Positions 50,171 to 61,932 of a DNA stretch of 64,000 nucleotides are shown here, piece after piece. This stretch comes from Populus alba (Eukaryota > Streptophyta > Magnoliopsida > Malpighiales > Salicaceae), in assembly GCF_005239225.2 (NCBI RefSeq), contig NC_133289.1:8191501-8255500 (forward strand). The letters are read 5' to 3'. Under the pieces are notes generated by a model that worked only from the letters and a program-made list of their open reading frames with translations, was not told the DNA's origin and searched no databases. The first letter of the stretch is position 1. Every line of letters starts with the position of its first letter. Made by a program: the position numbers and the translations under genes.

Positions 50171-53100
50171 TCTATTTAGTCATAGTGAAAAAGCTCAAAT
50201 CATAAGGTTTCAATCAACTCATCTTCTTACCATCTTAGAATGAGTTATCTTTGAGGTTGTGCACCATGTCATTGTTCCTTATAATAGTATAAATAATGAG
50301 CTTGACGGGGATATCATTTAGATTATGGCTTGTTTTAAAACACATAGAGAAATCAATCTTTCAGCCTTCATTATAAGAAACATGCTTATTATTTTGCAAT
50401 AATTCAATGCCCCTCTTGTTTATGATCATATTATAACTAGGTTCTTTATCATCAAACATATTTTTAGACAATAACAATAAATCACTTCCTTCTTTTACTT
50501 GAACAAAAACTACTTAGTACCTTTTTTAAGTGGGATCATATTTTCAATCAATTTGTTTACTAGCACAACATAGCCCTTTCTATATTCCTAGCACGACTCT
50601 CTCATCTCTTAAACAAATGATGTGTGATCTCACTTCCACTATGCGAAGCTAACAAGAACAGATATTAGAACTTCAAACTAATTATTTTGGATATGTTGTA
50701 GGTTAGCTAAAAAGAATTCTTGGCCTGAATTTGATCCCAATAATGATAAAGTTTATGAGGAAAATGATAAGATTATAATCTTGAGCCTTGAAAAAGATTG
50801 TGATATGTTTTAATCTTCATCATTGAAGAAATTGTGTAAGGTTTTCTAATCTTGATCTAAAAAAAAATTAGTGTAATTTAAAGGTTTAATTGAAAATAAA
50901 CCATTAATTGATAGTCAATACTTGGACGACGAAGATTCCAAGAGTGGAGTCAGTTGTTGTTCGAACCACTATAAAAATTATTGTGCTTTAATTTCAAACT
51001 TTTTCTTCAATTTCTCTTCAATTAAACCTTGAATTGCATGCCGACAATATTTAATTTTTTGATGAGTTGTAAATTAAGTTGTCATAATTGTAACCCAAAA
51101 TGTATTTTATTTTTTAAACCTTTTTCTTCAAAGATTTGTTTTCTAAAAATAAATATTTTTATTTTTCTGAAAATATTTTCTTCAAAAATAATTTTTAAAA
51201 ATGGTTTTGAAGACTCTTTTTTTGAAAATTTTAAGAAGAGTGAAAATCAAGTTATGATAGTTGTTAAGAATTCAACCATTTATCTTTAAAACTAAATTGT
51301 CCATCACTTAGTGCAAATAATTTTGTTTTCCTATTACAAGTAGTCTATTAGAATTCCAACAACATCACTTTAAAAAGATATACTATCCTTCAAAATAAGA
51401 AAATAACTAATACTTGTTCTACTAGAAAACCTCTTTATCCCTTCAGTAACCCGAGCTTCTAGGATCAAATCTAATTTAATAAAAATTAATTATGATATTT
51501 TTAATTAATTAAAAAAAAGTTAAAAACATTGAAAACCTTAATAAACATATAAAACTTTAAACTATCCGGGTATTAGGAAAAGAAATGGAATAGATAGATT
51601 TATTGAATCTAGTTAGGTACATTTTCGGCTTCAGGGAGTGGGAAAGCGGGTTTGATGGCATTTCTAGAAATTGGAGAAGATGGGTCAGATGAGTTGTTTA
51701 TGCCATAAAAAATAATTTTTTAAGTTAAAAAAATTATTTTATAATAAACTCATGTCAAGATATATGCTCAAACCCGGCCAAGTCGAGCGCGCAAATGTGA
51801 CTTGAACTCAAAGCTCACTAAGCCTAAAGCCTCACATCTCTAAAAGCTTTGGTGCTTTACGAGTCTAATTTTAATTTTTTTTTTCTACTTTATACTTTAT
51901 ACATCTCAAGAAAATCTTGTAATTTTTTAAATAAGAAATAGATGTCTTTTTTAATTTGAAAAGGTAAGCTATCTAGGATTTCTTGAGATTCATTTCTTAT
52001 TCTATCAAAAATAATTTTAAACATGTTTATATTTGATGTTAAATACTTTAGTTGAAGAATAAATTTTGAGAAAGTTTTAATCCAAAATACAAGTAAACCC
52101 CACAGTAAATTGGCTTCAAATATGTTAATTAACTATGTTTTTAAACGAATTTTCTATCACCCAATTTAGCAAAACATGTATGGTTTGAGGCTGAATATTC
52201 ATTGATTTGGAGATAAGAAATGTATCTATCAGGAAAAGTTGAGAATCCCACGTTACTTGTCACCAGAAGAGGGGAAATGATGGAGCAATTATACGTGCTA
52301 ACAATCTTTGGATTTTCCTCCTACCATCTTAATCCACAATCACTAATTAATAATAAGAAAATATTAAGGCTAGTTTATGTAAAGTGCTTTCTGTACCAAC
52401 AGCTCTGGAATACACGCATCCTACAAAACCCTAACTCGAGCATTATACTTTAGAGCAGGATGGACTCACGTTCACAAAGACATGCCAAGTAAAAATCAAG
52501 GATGAATTCAGTGATTTGCTTATTGAGCCATATATATACCCTCACCATAGAAATACTCGACGACATCAGAAAACTGGAAGCATTTATCCTGAAAATAACA
52601 CCGAAAAAAACAAAACAAAACAAGAAAAACACCTTGATCCTAACCTCAACCCAATTAAAAATTAAAAGAAAATGAAAGTGGTGACATCATAAACAGTAAT
52701 CCCAACTGGAATGACCGTACCAGCGCTTCCTGCATTATATATAGTGCTTGCAATTCATCCCTCTGAACCAAGTGCTGGCCCTACTGGTGTGCAGGAGCTG
52801 CTTTCCCAGCCTCGAAAGGCAACTTTATCAATCACAACCCACCAAAAAACAAAAAAAGAAGATAGGAAATCTACAAATAACAACGTAAAGGCTCTATCAT
52901 CTGACTTGGAGGGGGCCATTTGCAGTAAGCGATAGGTTGATAAAGCAGAGCTGTGCAGAAAAATCCAACTCTTTTGAAAATTAGTCTCGATGATGTCAGT
53001 TGCCAGACTAGCATTTTGACCTTGATGTTTATTCGTTGTTTGATGCTATTAAATAAGAAGACAACTTTAGGAAAGGCAAGATTTCTGATACTATATGGCT

Positions 53101-53540
53101 TCTGATACAACAGGAAAACAGACATTATCTGATCTCTGCCCTGATCTAATTCTTGATTAGGGAAGTTTTTATATGGAAGAGCGAGAGTAACAAAAGAAAA
53201 AAGAAGAAAAAGAAGAAGATGTTAATGAATGTTACAACGTTGGAAAAGCATTTCAATGTTTACACTTTCCAAAATGACTCTCATTGGTGTCTCCCATTCA
53301 AACTCGGTTTTTTCTCTTATTTCAAGTTTTCAGCCTCAATCCGCCAATTCTATCTCAACAACAACTAAATAAAAATAAATAAATAAATAAAAAGGAAAAA
53401 CATACTTTTTACTTTCTTCCCACTTTTCACTCCTCCCAACGTTTATCTGGGACAGCTTTTGTCTTCGGGTTTGCTTCCATCATCCCACAATTTGGGGCTG
53501 CTCATACTAAACTATTCACTATATCAATTTTTCCCATTAC
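50171..53540. other. Intergenic DNA downstream of QKY
   Basis: No gene is supported. 50171-50400 may be further copia debris. 53380-53540 is presumably the 3' UTR of the minus-strand QKY gene. Other ORFs (52220, 52711, 52871) carry no recognisable domain. Confidence 0.4.
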
Positions 53541-56500
53541 CTACATTAACCGATCAGATAAGCTTGGTAGCCGCCGGAAAAAGTTCAAACTAGCCGGTGG
53601 CATCGGGTCCCTAAACATGGGGTGTCGTAAATAATAGAATCCCAAGGCCACCGCTACCATTTTTGGTGGAACCACATAGAGTATCAGTGTTATAGCCAAA
53701 CACACCCCTATGAACAACTTTGTGGCCCTCGGGTCTCTCCAACTGACCAAAGCCTGAACCCGCTCCCCTTGGGTTGCAAAATCACCCAAAACTGTTTGGA
53801 CCCGGGCTGCCAGCACCCGTAACCTGTCATAACGGGCCCTTATAATTTCAGGTGGTTTCATACTTGGTATTGTATCAAATTCCTCATCCAATTCATCCGG
53901 GTCAACCGTTTCCGCTTGGGATAACCGGATATCCATACCCGCTGGTATCTTCGGTCTGAATCTATAATACCAAACACCAATCAAAATCACATATAAAAAC
54001 CCTGTTGGGACAACCAAATCCGGATACCAAACAAGCACCAAATATAAAGCATGAACTAATACTGTTGTAACCGAGTTCCTCCACCTCCGAATATCATCCA
54101 ACCATTTAGCCAACCCGACAGCCCATGCAAGAACCGCTACAATTCGAAACCAATTAGCTTTTCTCTTCCTCATGCTCCATGTATGAGAGTCCGCATCCAA
54201 CATATACCTAACAACCTCTGGTCCCAGTGGTGGCTCGGACCGTGCAAGCCACAAAGAAACCATTCTGGTAGCTGCTCCACGCAGTGCCTCTTGTTGGGCT
54301 ACCCCGAGCGGGCGAAGATAGTGCATTTTAGGAAGTAATGGCTGGCCATAAGCCGCGCAAGTATCCGGCAACAAGCTTGGGCAAGCAAACCGAACCGCTA
54401 ACTCGATCTCACCCATTTTCTTCAACCCGGTTCTTAATAAAACCAACAAAGGATATGAATTCGTATACACCTTGTTGCTCTCCAATGTAGATACTCGTAT
54501 ACGAATTTTTCCTATACGACAATCAGGTTTATCATCAGACATGTCGCCAAACATGTGCCAATTGTCAAACACACCAATGGTGAGAACCGTGCAAGGATCA
54601 TAGACCTGCCAGGTATACTGCTCGTTCCAACGTGGATCAAAGCTATCTGTGATTGTTCTTGTGCGGACCCATTTTTTGCCAAATTTAGCCACACAATAAG
54701 CATCGGTCGAACCTTTGCCTCCACCCTTGGTCTTCATGGGCAGCAACCCACGAGCTCCTAGTATCCCCAGCTCCAACACCCCAATAGCTGGCTTCCATAG
54801 CTGCTTAGCCGTGGGTCTAAAATCACTGCACACGTGCGCCGCTTCATCCAGCACGTGATACCCTCCCTCCAAACAGAGACGTAAATGGATTCTCCCACGG
54901 TAGGGCCCGCCATTAGCACCAGCACCTCCTCCCCCGGTGTCCCCACCTCCTTCCAGTGTGAACCATTTGGATGCCACGTGGCGCTCATCAATCCGTTGCT
55001 CAATTGAGCTCACAGGAATTATGATGTGCCCGAGTAGTAGTGCATCCTTGTTTGTACGGTCCTCCACTAACAGAATCAACGACTCTTCGAGTAGCTCGCC
55101 GGCGACAAAAATAAGGTCCTCGATCCATTGGAACGACGTACTATGATTGCTCATGGACCCTCGCCTCGTTTTCGCTGATTGGAATCCTAATTGTGCCTTG
55201 ACTCTGACCTCCGGTGCTGTTAACGGTGGCAGATTGGATGCCATGCGAAGATCCTGAGCTTCAATAACTGTCACTCTCAAATACCACAGCTTTGGGGACT
55301 GGTAAACCTTCGAGCGCGTGTGGGCGACGTATGGCGCGTCTGAAGTCCACGCTTCAGGAAACGCATCATCAGCTTGAGTCCCAATCCAAACAGAGAGCTG
55401 GATATCGCCAGACACCCTACAGGAGTTCTGATAAGCGGCGGCGCCACTTTCCAATCGGTACCACTGAGGGGCAAGTGGACTGTCCGGCGGATCCCTCACC
55501 GGGACATCAGAGAGATCAAGGCAAACTCCTCCGAGAAACTGCTCCGAATGCGAGTCCCAAACTGAAATCTCTAAAATGCCAGCATCGGAGGACTGTACGT
55601 CAGCCTTGTTATTATGGCCCAATGCAAAAGTCTGGTTCCACTCAAACGCGCCTGGTGAGTCACCAGGTCGGTAACTCGCTGGTTTATACCTCTTAAAATG
55701 AGTTGAGGTCCTTAACTTTATAAAAGGACTCTCGTTTTGCGATAAACCACGAGCCTTGACAATTTTGATATACAAATACTGCATTGGTTCAACAAGATCA
55801 TAAGGATGGATTCTCTCCGTCGGTTCAGATTTGAATCTGCCTGAAATTACTTTCGGAGTAAAATCTCCATTTGGCCTCCTCATTGTCTTGACTCTGGTAT
55901 TACCACTGGACTCTCTCGTAGTCTGCATCATCCTCACCTCTGGATGGTAGTGAGTGTGTGTTTCCATAGAATGTAGAGGAGGAGCATTAAGGCCCGGTGG
56001 CGGCTCCTCTGGAAGCGGTACTTGTGATTGTTGTGGTGGTGGTTCCGAGTGTACATGCACCACTGGCGGTGGAGAATCCTCGACCACAACTGGAGGCGAG
56101 TGAGTCCCATTCTGATGGTGTTGATGTTGGTGATAATCGTGGTAGTTAAACTCCGCATGTTCAGCGACTTGGAAAACCCTGCCCTCCTCAACCATTGTGA
56201 CTGCGGGAGACTTTTGCGGGTCTTGCTGTTGAGGCGGAGGTGCATCTTTCTCGGGGGGAGGTGGGGGTTGTTGCTGATCGTCTTCAAGTAACTCATCATA
56301 ATAGCAAATTCTTAGACCGATTTCACCTCTAATCCAGCTAAACACACTTTTCTTCTCTAGAGGGAAATAAACAATCCCTTCATCACCTCTTTTAGAAAAC
56401 TGAGAGCCGTAGACTTTAACTCTCCCCAAGAAATGGTTTTTACGGCCACTGCCATTGCAAAATTTCTTGTCATTAAAAACCTCGATCTCCAGCTCTTCGA

Positions 56501-56714
56501 ACTCCATGTTGCTTGGGTCGGAAACGATGAACTCGAAGGTCTCTTTCCATACTGGATTGAGGTCTCGGTATTTTGTGTTGGTTCGTTTTCTTTGACCGTC
56601 AAAGTCTGCAATGACATAGGCGCTGGAGCTTCCCTGACCGTCTTTGGGGAGAAGATCACGTGCATCGACTACTTCTACTAGTACTTTCCGAACGGTTTTG
56701 GGTGGTTCGGTCAT
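53541..56714 (-). CDS. QKY: QUIRKY-type multiple C2 domain and transmembrane protein (MCTP)
   Basis: A 1057-residue protein from one uninterrupted exon. MCTPs are ER membrane proteins that act at plasmodesmata as ER to plasma-membrane tethers. Arabidopsis QUIRKY works with the receptor kinase STRUBBELIG in organ shape and cell patterning. Domains: C2A at about 8-120, then a long Pro/Gln/His-rich linker (about 150-260), C2B at about 310-440, C2C at about 475-600, C2D at about 645-780, and the C-terminal PRT_C membrane domain (about 860-1057) with hydrophobic segments near residues 885-960 and 1005-1035. The ending FFRRLPSLSDRLM and VRYMLDADSHTWSMRKRKANW are near-diagnostic. C2D keeps most loop acids (STDAYC, FDPRWNE, VFDNWHM), whereas C2A has lost some (SSSAYV), so calcium binding may be unequal. 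Length is close to Arabidopsis QKY. The start is the first ATG; 18 A residues precede it. A CT-rich leader (minus strand of 57047-57085) suggests a 5' UTR of a few hundred bases. Confidence 0.96.
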   Translation of the reverse strand: MTEPPKTVRKVLVEVVDARDLLPKDGQGSSSAYVIADFDGQRKRTNTKYRDLNPVWKETFEFIVSDPSNMEFEELEIEVFNDKKFCNGSGRKNHFLGRVKVYGSQFSKRGDEGIVYFPLEKKSVFSWIRGEIGLRICYYDELLEDDQQQPPPPPEKDAPPPQQQDPQKSPAVTMVEEGRVFQVAEHAEFNYHDYHQHQHHQNGTHSPPVVVEDSPPPVVHVHSEPPPQQSQVPLPEEPPPGLNAPPLHSMETHTHYHPEVRMMQTTRESSGNTRVKTMRRPNGDFTPKVISGRFKSEPTERIHPYDLVEPMQYLYIKIVKARGLSQNESPFIKLRTSTHFKRYKPASYRPGDSPGAFEWNQTFALGHNNKADVQSSDAGILEISVWDSHSEQFLGGVCLDLSDVPVRDPPDSPLAPQWYRLESGAAAYQNSCRVSGDIQLSVWIGTQADDAFPEAWTSDAPYVAHTRSKVYQSPKLWYLRVTVIEAQDLRMASNLPPLTAPEVRVKAQLGFQSAKTRRGSMSNHSTSFQWIEDLIFVAGELLEESLILLVEDRTNKDALLLGHIIIPVSSIEQRIDERHVASKWFTLEGGGDTGGGGAGANGGPYRGRIHLRLCLEGGYHVLDEAAHVCSDFRPTAKQLWKPAIGVLELGILGARGLLPMKTKGGGKGSTDAYCVAKFGKKWVRTRTITDSFDPRWNEQYTWQVYDPCTVLTIGVFDNWHMFGDMSDDKPDCRIGKIRIRVSTLESNKVYTNSYPLLVLLRTGLKKMGEIELAVRFACPSLLPDTCAAYGQPLLPKMHYLRPLGVAQQEALRGAATRMVSLWLARSEPPLGPEVVRYMLDADSHTWSMRKRKANWFRIVAVLAWAVGLAKWLDDIRRWRNSVTTVLVHALYLVLVWYPDLVVPTGFLYVILIGVWYYRFRPKIPAGMDIRLSQAETVDPDELDEEFDTIPSMKPPEIIRARYDRLRVLAARVQTVLGDFATQGERVQALVSWRDPRATKLFIGVCLAITLILYVVPPKMVAVALGFYYLRHPMFRDPMPPASLNFFRRLPSLSDRLM

Positions 56715-58036
56715 TTTTTTTTTTTTTTTTTTATTACTTCATGGGGAGTAATAAACCAAAAATAAAAATCGTAGGGTTTTGATGGGAAAGTGAAGAAAAT
56801 GGGTGCTTCGGTTTGATCTGGATTTTGACAAGGAGAGAGAAGCAGGGTGGATGATAGCTGCTAGAGAGAAGAAAATGGGTGCTGCATCTAGCAATGGATG
56901 TCTTTTTTTATTCTTTCGAGGCGTTGCTTTTTGAATTTGCGTTACTTTTTCTGTTGCTTTTTTGAACTTGCGTTTCCTTTTGTTATTCTTGTTTTTTAAT
57001 TTCTAGTTACAGTATTATTCAGTTGTGCTTTGCTATAAGATCTTGAGAGGGAGACAGAGGGAGTGAGGGAGGGAGGGAAATGGGGATTTTGGGAATGAGA
57101 TTCTTTATTTTATCATCTTTTGAAAGAAAGGGAATGGGATTCCATGAAGCTTTTTTCCCTAAAAAGGGAATGATATTCTATCCCTTCTCACGAAGAGTTT
57201 TGGGTTTTTCTACGGTTTAAATTTTCTGTATGCGTACTGAATATTTTATAGCCATCGAATATAATTATTATTATTATCATTATTAAATTATAAAGTTTCA
57301 TGTTATTTTTTTTATTCACTATCCTGCATTCCTTGGGATCCCTTCTTCTTTCCTCCTTCAAACCTCCCTTGTCTATTTCTTAGACATTATTGAAGTGTTC
57401 ATTTGCAGACAGGACAAGCCAATGTTTCCAAGGTATCTGGTTTTTCATTTTTTCTATATATTTTTTAATATTTTGCTTTGGTATCTGATCTTGCTATTCT
57501 TATGAAGGTAGAGTTGAAGGGAAGCTGTCACGTTTACATTTTCTGAAGTACCTGAATTTGATGTTTGTGTTTAAGTTTTGTGCTCATTTTGGAGGTCCCG
57601 TATCAACTGCATCGGGACTGATTTTTACTCTTTTGAGAGTGCAAAGAAGTGAGAGCCTTCCTCCCTTGCTCTGTGTTTTGTGCGATTGTTAATGCATTTG
57701 TAAAATGCCTGGTGTTTGTGCAGTTTAGGCCGGAGGTCCTTCAGAAAAGAAGTTAGATCTAAGAGAGTAGCTAACCTCCTGCCGTAATACTACTAGTTAC
57801 CTCGGTGACGTTGTGTTGAAGTTTTTGTTAGAGATGCTAAATTTGAGTTATGTTTGGCAACTGCCTGAACCTGTGCCTATTGAGATCTAATATATCCATT
57901 GAATGTCTGGTCTTTTAGTGTTGTTGCTGCTACTTTTTGCAGACAACGAGTTTTAAATTGTCTCTTTTTACATAGTCTATGATCTACTTTTCTCTGTAGA
58001 TGTAAAACCCTGTTCAGTTGGGAAAATTCAACAGGA
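56715..58036 (-). promoter_or_regulatory. 5' leader and upstream region of QKY
   Basis: An A18 run (56715-56732) abuts the start codon. The CT-rich stretch at 57047-57085 (minus sense) fits a transcribed leader. A TATA-like ATAAAATAA lies near 57104-57114. 57300-58030 shows no ORF but looks less repetitive than the rest and could be noncoding transcript or enhancer sequence. Confidence 0.35.
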
Positions 58037-58330
58037 TCATCTTGTCAAAGCATGTAGTGAAAAACCTTGAACGTTTTGGTGATATTTTGAGCTGTGATTT
58101 TCTTCATTTGGTGAAGCGAATGAGTATATCATGAAAACACAATGTATGTTGTCATCCATAAACATGCATCTCAATGCCTTTACCAGTTCTATTCTCTCTG
58201 TGTCCAGATCTGCAATTACTCGGAGTGATGCAAAAAATGCTAAAATATACATGTACATTAACAAGTTATCCCTCCGGAGATTGGGATCTGTAGACGGTGG
58301 AATGTAACCTGGACCCTTCTTACTCTTCAT
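58037..58330 (-). CDS. Unassigned 97-residue ORF
   Basis: Starts MKSKKGPGYIPPSTDPNLRR, has a hydrophobic segment LLMYMYILAFFASL (about 23-36), then ADLDTERIELVKALR. I do not recognise it. The KSKKGPGYIP and LDTERIELVK strings faintly recall the GT32 DXD region, but the spacing does not fit, so this may be chance. It could also be a first exon of an unrelated gene. Confidence 0.2.
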   Translation of the reverse strand: MKSKKGPGYIPPSTDPNLRRDNLLMYMYILAFFASLRVIADLDTERIELVKALRCMFMDDNIHCVFMIYSFASPNEENHSSKYHQNVQGFSLHALTR

Positions 58331-58359
58331 CTCGCCAAGTCAGGTTTCAATTGCAATTT

Positions 58360-58940
58360 ACAGTGTGAAAAAATCAATTTAATCAAAAATTTTAAACGGT
58401 TAAGTAAGATTTAAGATATAATTTATATTATTTTTAATACAGTTTTTCAAAAAAAAAAGTTTGAATTTAAAATTTTCATAGATTTATACTACTTTTTACT
58501 TAATTTTTATCAAATAAATAGAGATTATTGAGATTTAAACTTGTGCTATATCAAAAAATCATTCAATCAAAAAAAGTTAAACTATTAGATTAAAATTCTA
58601 AAATATAATTTATATTATTTTCTAACATTTAATATATTATAATAAAAAAAATTAATTCAACCTAAAAATTTAAATTGTTAGATAATGTTTCAAAATATAA
58701 TTTATATTATTCTCTAACACAGCTTTTCAGGTGAAAAATCTTTGGGATTTTAAACTTACAAGCTTACATAATATCTTGTATTTAATTTTTATCAAATAAA
58801 TAAAAAAATATAAAAATTTAAACTTGCGACCGATTATTATCAAAATTTTAATATTATATCAAATAATTAATTCAATTTAAAACTTAAATAGTTAAATAAA
58901 ATCTTAAAATATATTTATATATATATTTTTAATATGTATA
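58360..58940. repeat. Degraded LTR-type repeat units
   Basis: AATATAATTTATATTATT-like strings recur near 58416, 58612, 58695 and (weak) 58910. CTAACACAGCTTTTCAG, ATATCTTGTATTTAATTTTT and ATCAAATAAATA lie in between. The order recalls a plant LTR family ending in a tRNA-iMet PBS, but no PBS is left. Confidence 0.5.
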
Positions 58941-60519
58941 TCTTCACACATAATACGTAACAACATAAGATTGGAACAGATCGAGATCATGATTTAGTTG
59001 CGGATCCAATGCTATTGTTAACCGAAAATGCGATGAAAGTCTAGGAATAGAAATTCAACATCGGGATCAGAGACTAAATTCTCACAAAACTATCAGAATG
59101 TCTCTGATTTGGATGGGTTTAAGCGTTAATTCTTAATCTGTGGGGAGTAGTTATTGTTAGCGTTAATTCCGAAATCAATCCATTCATTAAAGCTGATTGT
59201 TCGAAGTTATTTTTAAATGTCCATTTAAGTCGAGCGAAGGGGCTGTTGAGAAAGAGCATTACCGAAAGATAATATTCAATACGTTGATCTCACCAGATGC
59301 AATAACCCTCTCCGAGACAAATAATTTACTGCTAATGTCTCCTCGCTGGTATATCCTCTTTGTGAAATGCCTAATTAATTATAATCATGTCCGAACTTCG
59401 GAGGTGCGCAAACGCAGCTTGCTATACAAGATGTCCGTGTTCAGCTCCTCTCTGCAACTTGCAAATTGTTTATCAGGTATAATCTGGGGATGCAAACTCA
59501 AGGAATCATCAATACCAGCTATAATTCTCTCTGCAGATCTATGGGCAGTCGAGTGTCTGCATAATTCCATCCAACTTTAGGATGTGTATGCTTTGCTTTG
59601 TGCATATTTTTCTTTATCTCTTCTTTAGTCTACAGAGCATCATCTATAACAGGTGGTGTTGTTTTAGGGTCTATATTCCCCTTTGACTTTGGATTTTTAA
59701 TTGTAAGTATAGAGTGCCATAACTTCTTCTTTTTTTCAATAGTTTTTTATTTAAAAATATATTAATATCACTTTTTTATTTTTAATATCAAAATTACTAA
59801 AAAAAAAACACTCAGCAAAATGAATATTCACCGATACTACATTTACTTGGAAGAGTTTTGGAGTGGCTTTTGAGGCACTGTGGGCTAATTTACTCTGACT
59901 GAGCCCATCGTACTACTGTTCCTTTGCACCGTGTGGAGTCCAATTTCTTTTTCTTTTTCTTTTTTTCTTTTTTTTATTTAAGAAGCTAAATGAGGCTAAG
60001 CCCCCGAAATAGTTTTGGCATTGAGCAAGGAAACTCGAGATGTAAAATGACCATCTGAAGCATTTGTGACCTGATAGAAGGACAGCCCAAGACGTTTGAG
60101 TTTTCCAGTTGTCGCTGCGTATTTCCTTGGTCAAGCAGCGAGAATGCATTCTCTCATTAGTTTAGAGCCTTGACATGGTCTTTGACTGAACCCAGGAGAT
60201 GGATTTAGTCTAAACACGTGAGCATTGGCCTCAGGATTCTATTTGCCCACCAAAAAAGGAAGCATCCTGTTGTGCTCTGCATCTCTGTCTCCATCACAGT
60301 TTAGTTGCTGGAGCTAACCTTGAAGATATCGTTTTCAGTGGAATTCAATAATTTATCTGCCTTTATCTCCAATTCTCTGCATTTACTTCACTTGTATTCC
60401 TCGCTTGGCTTGTGTCTAAAGCAACCCTCAATTATTATTTCATTCAGATCCATCAGAGATTACAGGAAGACTCGTTCCCATGCCGGTTGCCTGTCAGAGC
60501 AGTGCTAAGAAGCAACTAT
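58941..60519. other. Intergenic, no gene proven
   Basis: A 127-codon plus frame at 59197-59580 and smaller frames at 59.9-60.5 kb have no recognisable protein features. A T-rich tract lies at 59940-59980. Confidence 0.35.
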
Positions 60520-60990
60520 TTCTTTTTTTTCAAGGTACTAAAAGAGACATTCTCTGGATCCCACCCAAGTTTGTCTGGAGTGGCTGTCCTTACTACTACT
60601 CTGCAATTAATTAACAGCTCCAACATTCCAAAGGCATATAGGGAAATTATTTATGTTTGTTCCCAGGCACCAACTTGGATTTCCTAAAGACAAAAGGTAA
60701 AGCTTCTTGAACATTAACTATTTTCTGTCCATTCACTTGCCGAGGGAAAAAGTATTTAGACGACCACCATGATATAAGAGAAGGATGAGGATGCCAATGG
60801 CTTCATCAATACAGAAGATCAGAAGCAAAGGATCAGACAGATTACGAGTACCAGATATCATTGTATCAGTGGTCTTCATATTTGGCTGCTTCCTGTTCTT
60901 CATTCTCTTCATCTCACAAACGTAGCAGTTTGTTTGACTTGATGAAAGTTGGAAGCAAATCTCTGAGGTGATTATGACACGAAATTGATT
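60520..60990 (+). pseudogene. Partial, broken tandem copy of the small gene at 61477
   Basis: 60773-60985 aligns by eye with 61490-61715. Shared strings include AGAGAAGGATGA, AAGCAAAGGATCAGACAGAT, GCTTCCTGTTCTTCATTCTC, TTCATCTCACAAA and GACTTGATGAAAGTTGGAAGC. In the matching frame a TAA follows the first two codons. A block of the Ser-coding repeat is missing and the match stops near 60985, so the second half of the gene is absent. Upstream, 60530-60770 also resembles 61150-61470, so the duplication included 5' flanking DNA. Confidence 0.8.
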
Positions 60991-61476
60991 TGATTTTGAT
61001 TAACACATAAGTTTATACAATGATATAAAAGTACTTGCAAATATGGAACTAGCCCTCACATGAGACCGCAAACCCTCACATAAGAACTGCGGTCGTCTAT
61101 TAGAGAAATGGCAAGAATTAGCTGCTATTGTTTTTTTTTTTTTTTTTTTTTTAAGGTACTACGAGAAGCAACTATCTAGACGTTGGGCAAACCTAACAAC
61201 AGTGAGATGTAACAAGTGTCGTAGAGTGGATGTCCTCAGTGTCCAGTAATCAAGAGCCCCAACATTCCAAACTCCAAAGGCAACTAGGCAAGTCATATCT
61301 GCCCTGTATTTTTATGCCCAAATGACCATACTTGGATTTTCGTAAAGACGGAGGGCAGGAACAACATTTGGTTATGGCTTTTAGGCATCCAAGTTACTTA
61401 TTTTTTTAGATCCAAATGCGAAGGACTGTCTTTTGTCCTTTCACATGCAGAGGGGGAAATAACTCAAGAGAATAAG

Positions 61477-61932
61477 ATGACATCAGAAATAACAGAAGAG
61501 AAGGATGATGATTCCCCTTGCTTCTTCAATACAGACAATAAGAAGCAAAGGATCAGACAGATTATTGAATACCGGAAATCGTTGTACTGGTCTTCACCTT
61601 CACCTTCATTGTCATCTTCAACTGCTTCCTGTTCTTCATTCTCTTCATCTCACAAAAGTAGTAGTTTGCTGGACTTGATGAAAGTTGGAAGCACATCTCT
61701 GAGGAGATTATTTGACATGGAGCACACAAGTTTGGCAACCCATTTTCAGGAGTACAGTGGCTCGCCGATGATAAAGCCTCTCCCTCTATGGGGCAGTGAT
61801 ACTGAAAATGAGGTGCATGATCCATGGGCATCCATCAGACAGATTGGGACTTTTAGTGATCCTGGGTCCGATGAACCTAGTAAGTTTGCTTCTGGTAGCT
61901 ACAGGAACGATGATTTTGCCTCCAAGGATTAA
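61477..61932 (+). CDS. Uncharacterised plant-specific small protein, Ser-rich
   Basis: 151 residues. The N terminus is acidic (MTSEITEEKDDDSP). It is followed by RIRQIIEYRKSLYWS (about 26-40), a Ser-rich stretch (about 40-62), then SLLDLMKVGSTSLRRLFDME, TSLATHFQEYSGSPMIKPLP and an acidic C-terminal part. No signal peptide or membrane segment is seen. I do not know its function. The LLDLMK..STSLRRLFDMEHTSLA block looks like a conserved motif of a plant family of unknown role. The TAA stop is followed immediately, in the same frame, by another 50-codon ORF, so the natural protein could be longer. A broken copy lies just upstream and a retrotransposon fragment downstream. Confidence 0.65.
   Translation: MTSEITEEKDDDSPCFFNTDNKKQRIRQIIEYRKSLYWSSPSPSLSSSTASCSSFSSSHKSSSLLDLMKVGSTSLRRLFDMEHTSLATHFQEYSGSPMIKPLPLWGSDTENEVHDPWASIRQIGTFSDPGSDEPSKFASGSYRNDDFASKD

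Noticed and set aside
54512..56681. Several antisense and alternate-frame ORFs of 60-134 codons within QKY
   Set aside because: They overlap the conserved MCTP frame and carry no recognisable features; they are shadows of a long GC-richer coding exon.
58037..58330. Third GT32 fragment
   Set aside because: KSKKGPGYIP and LDTERIELVK look similar to the DXD region, but the spacing is about nine residues too long and the flanking motifs are absent.
59197..59580. 127-codon plus-strand frame
   Set aside because: Recognised by neither sequence nor context; not enough support to call a gene.
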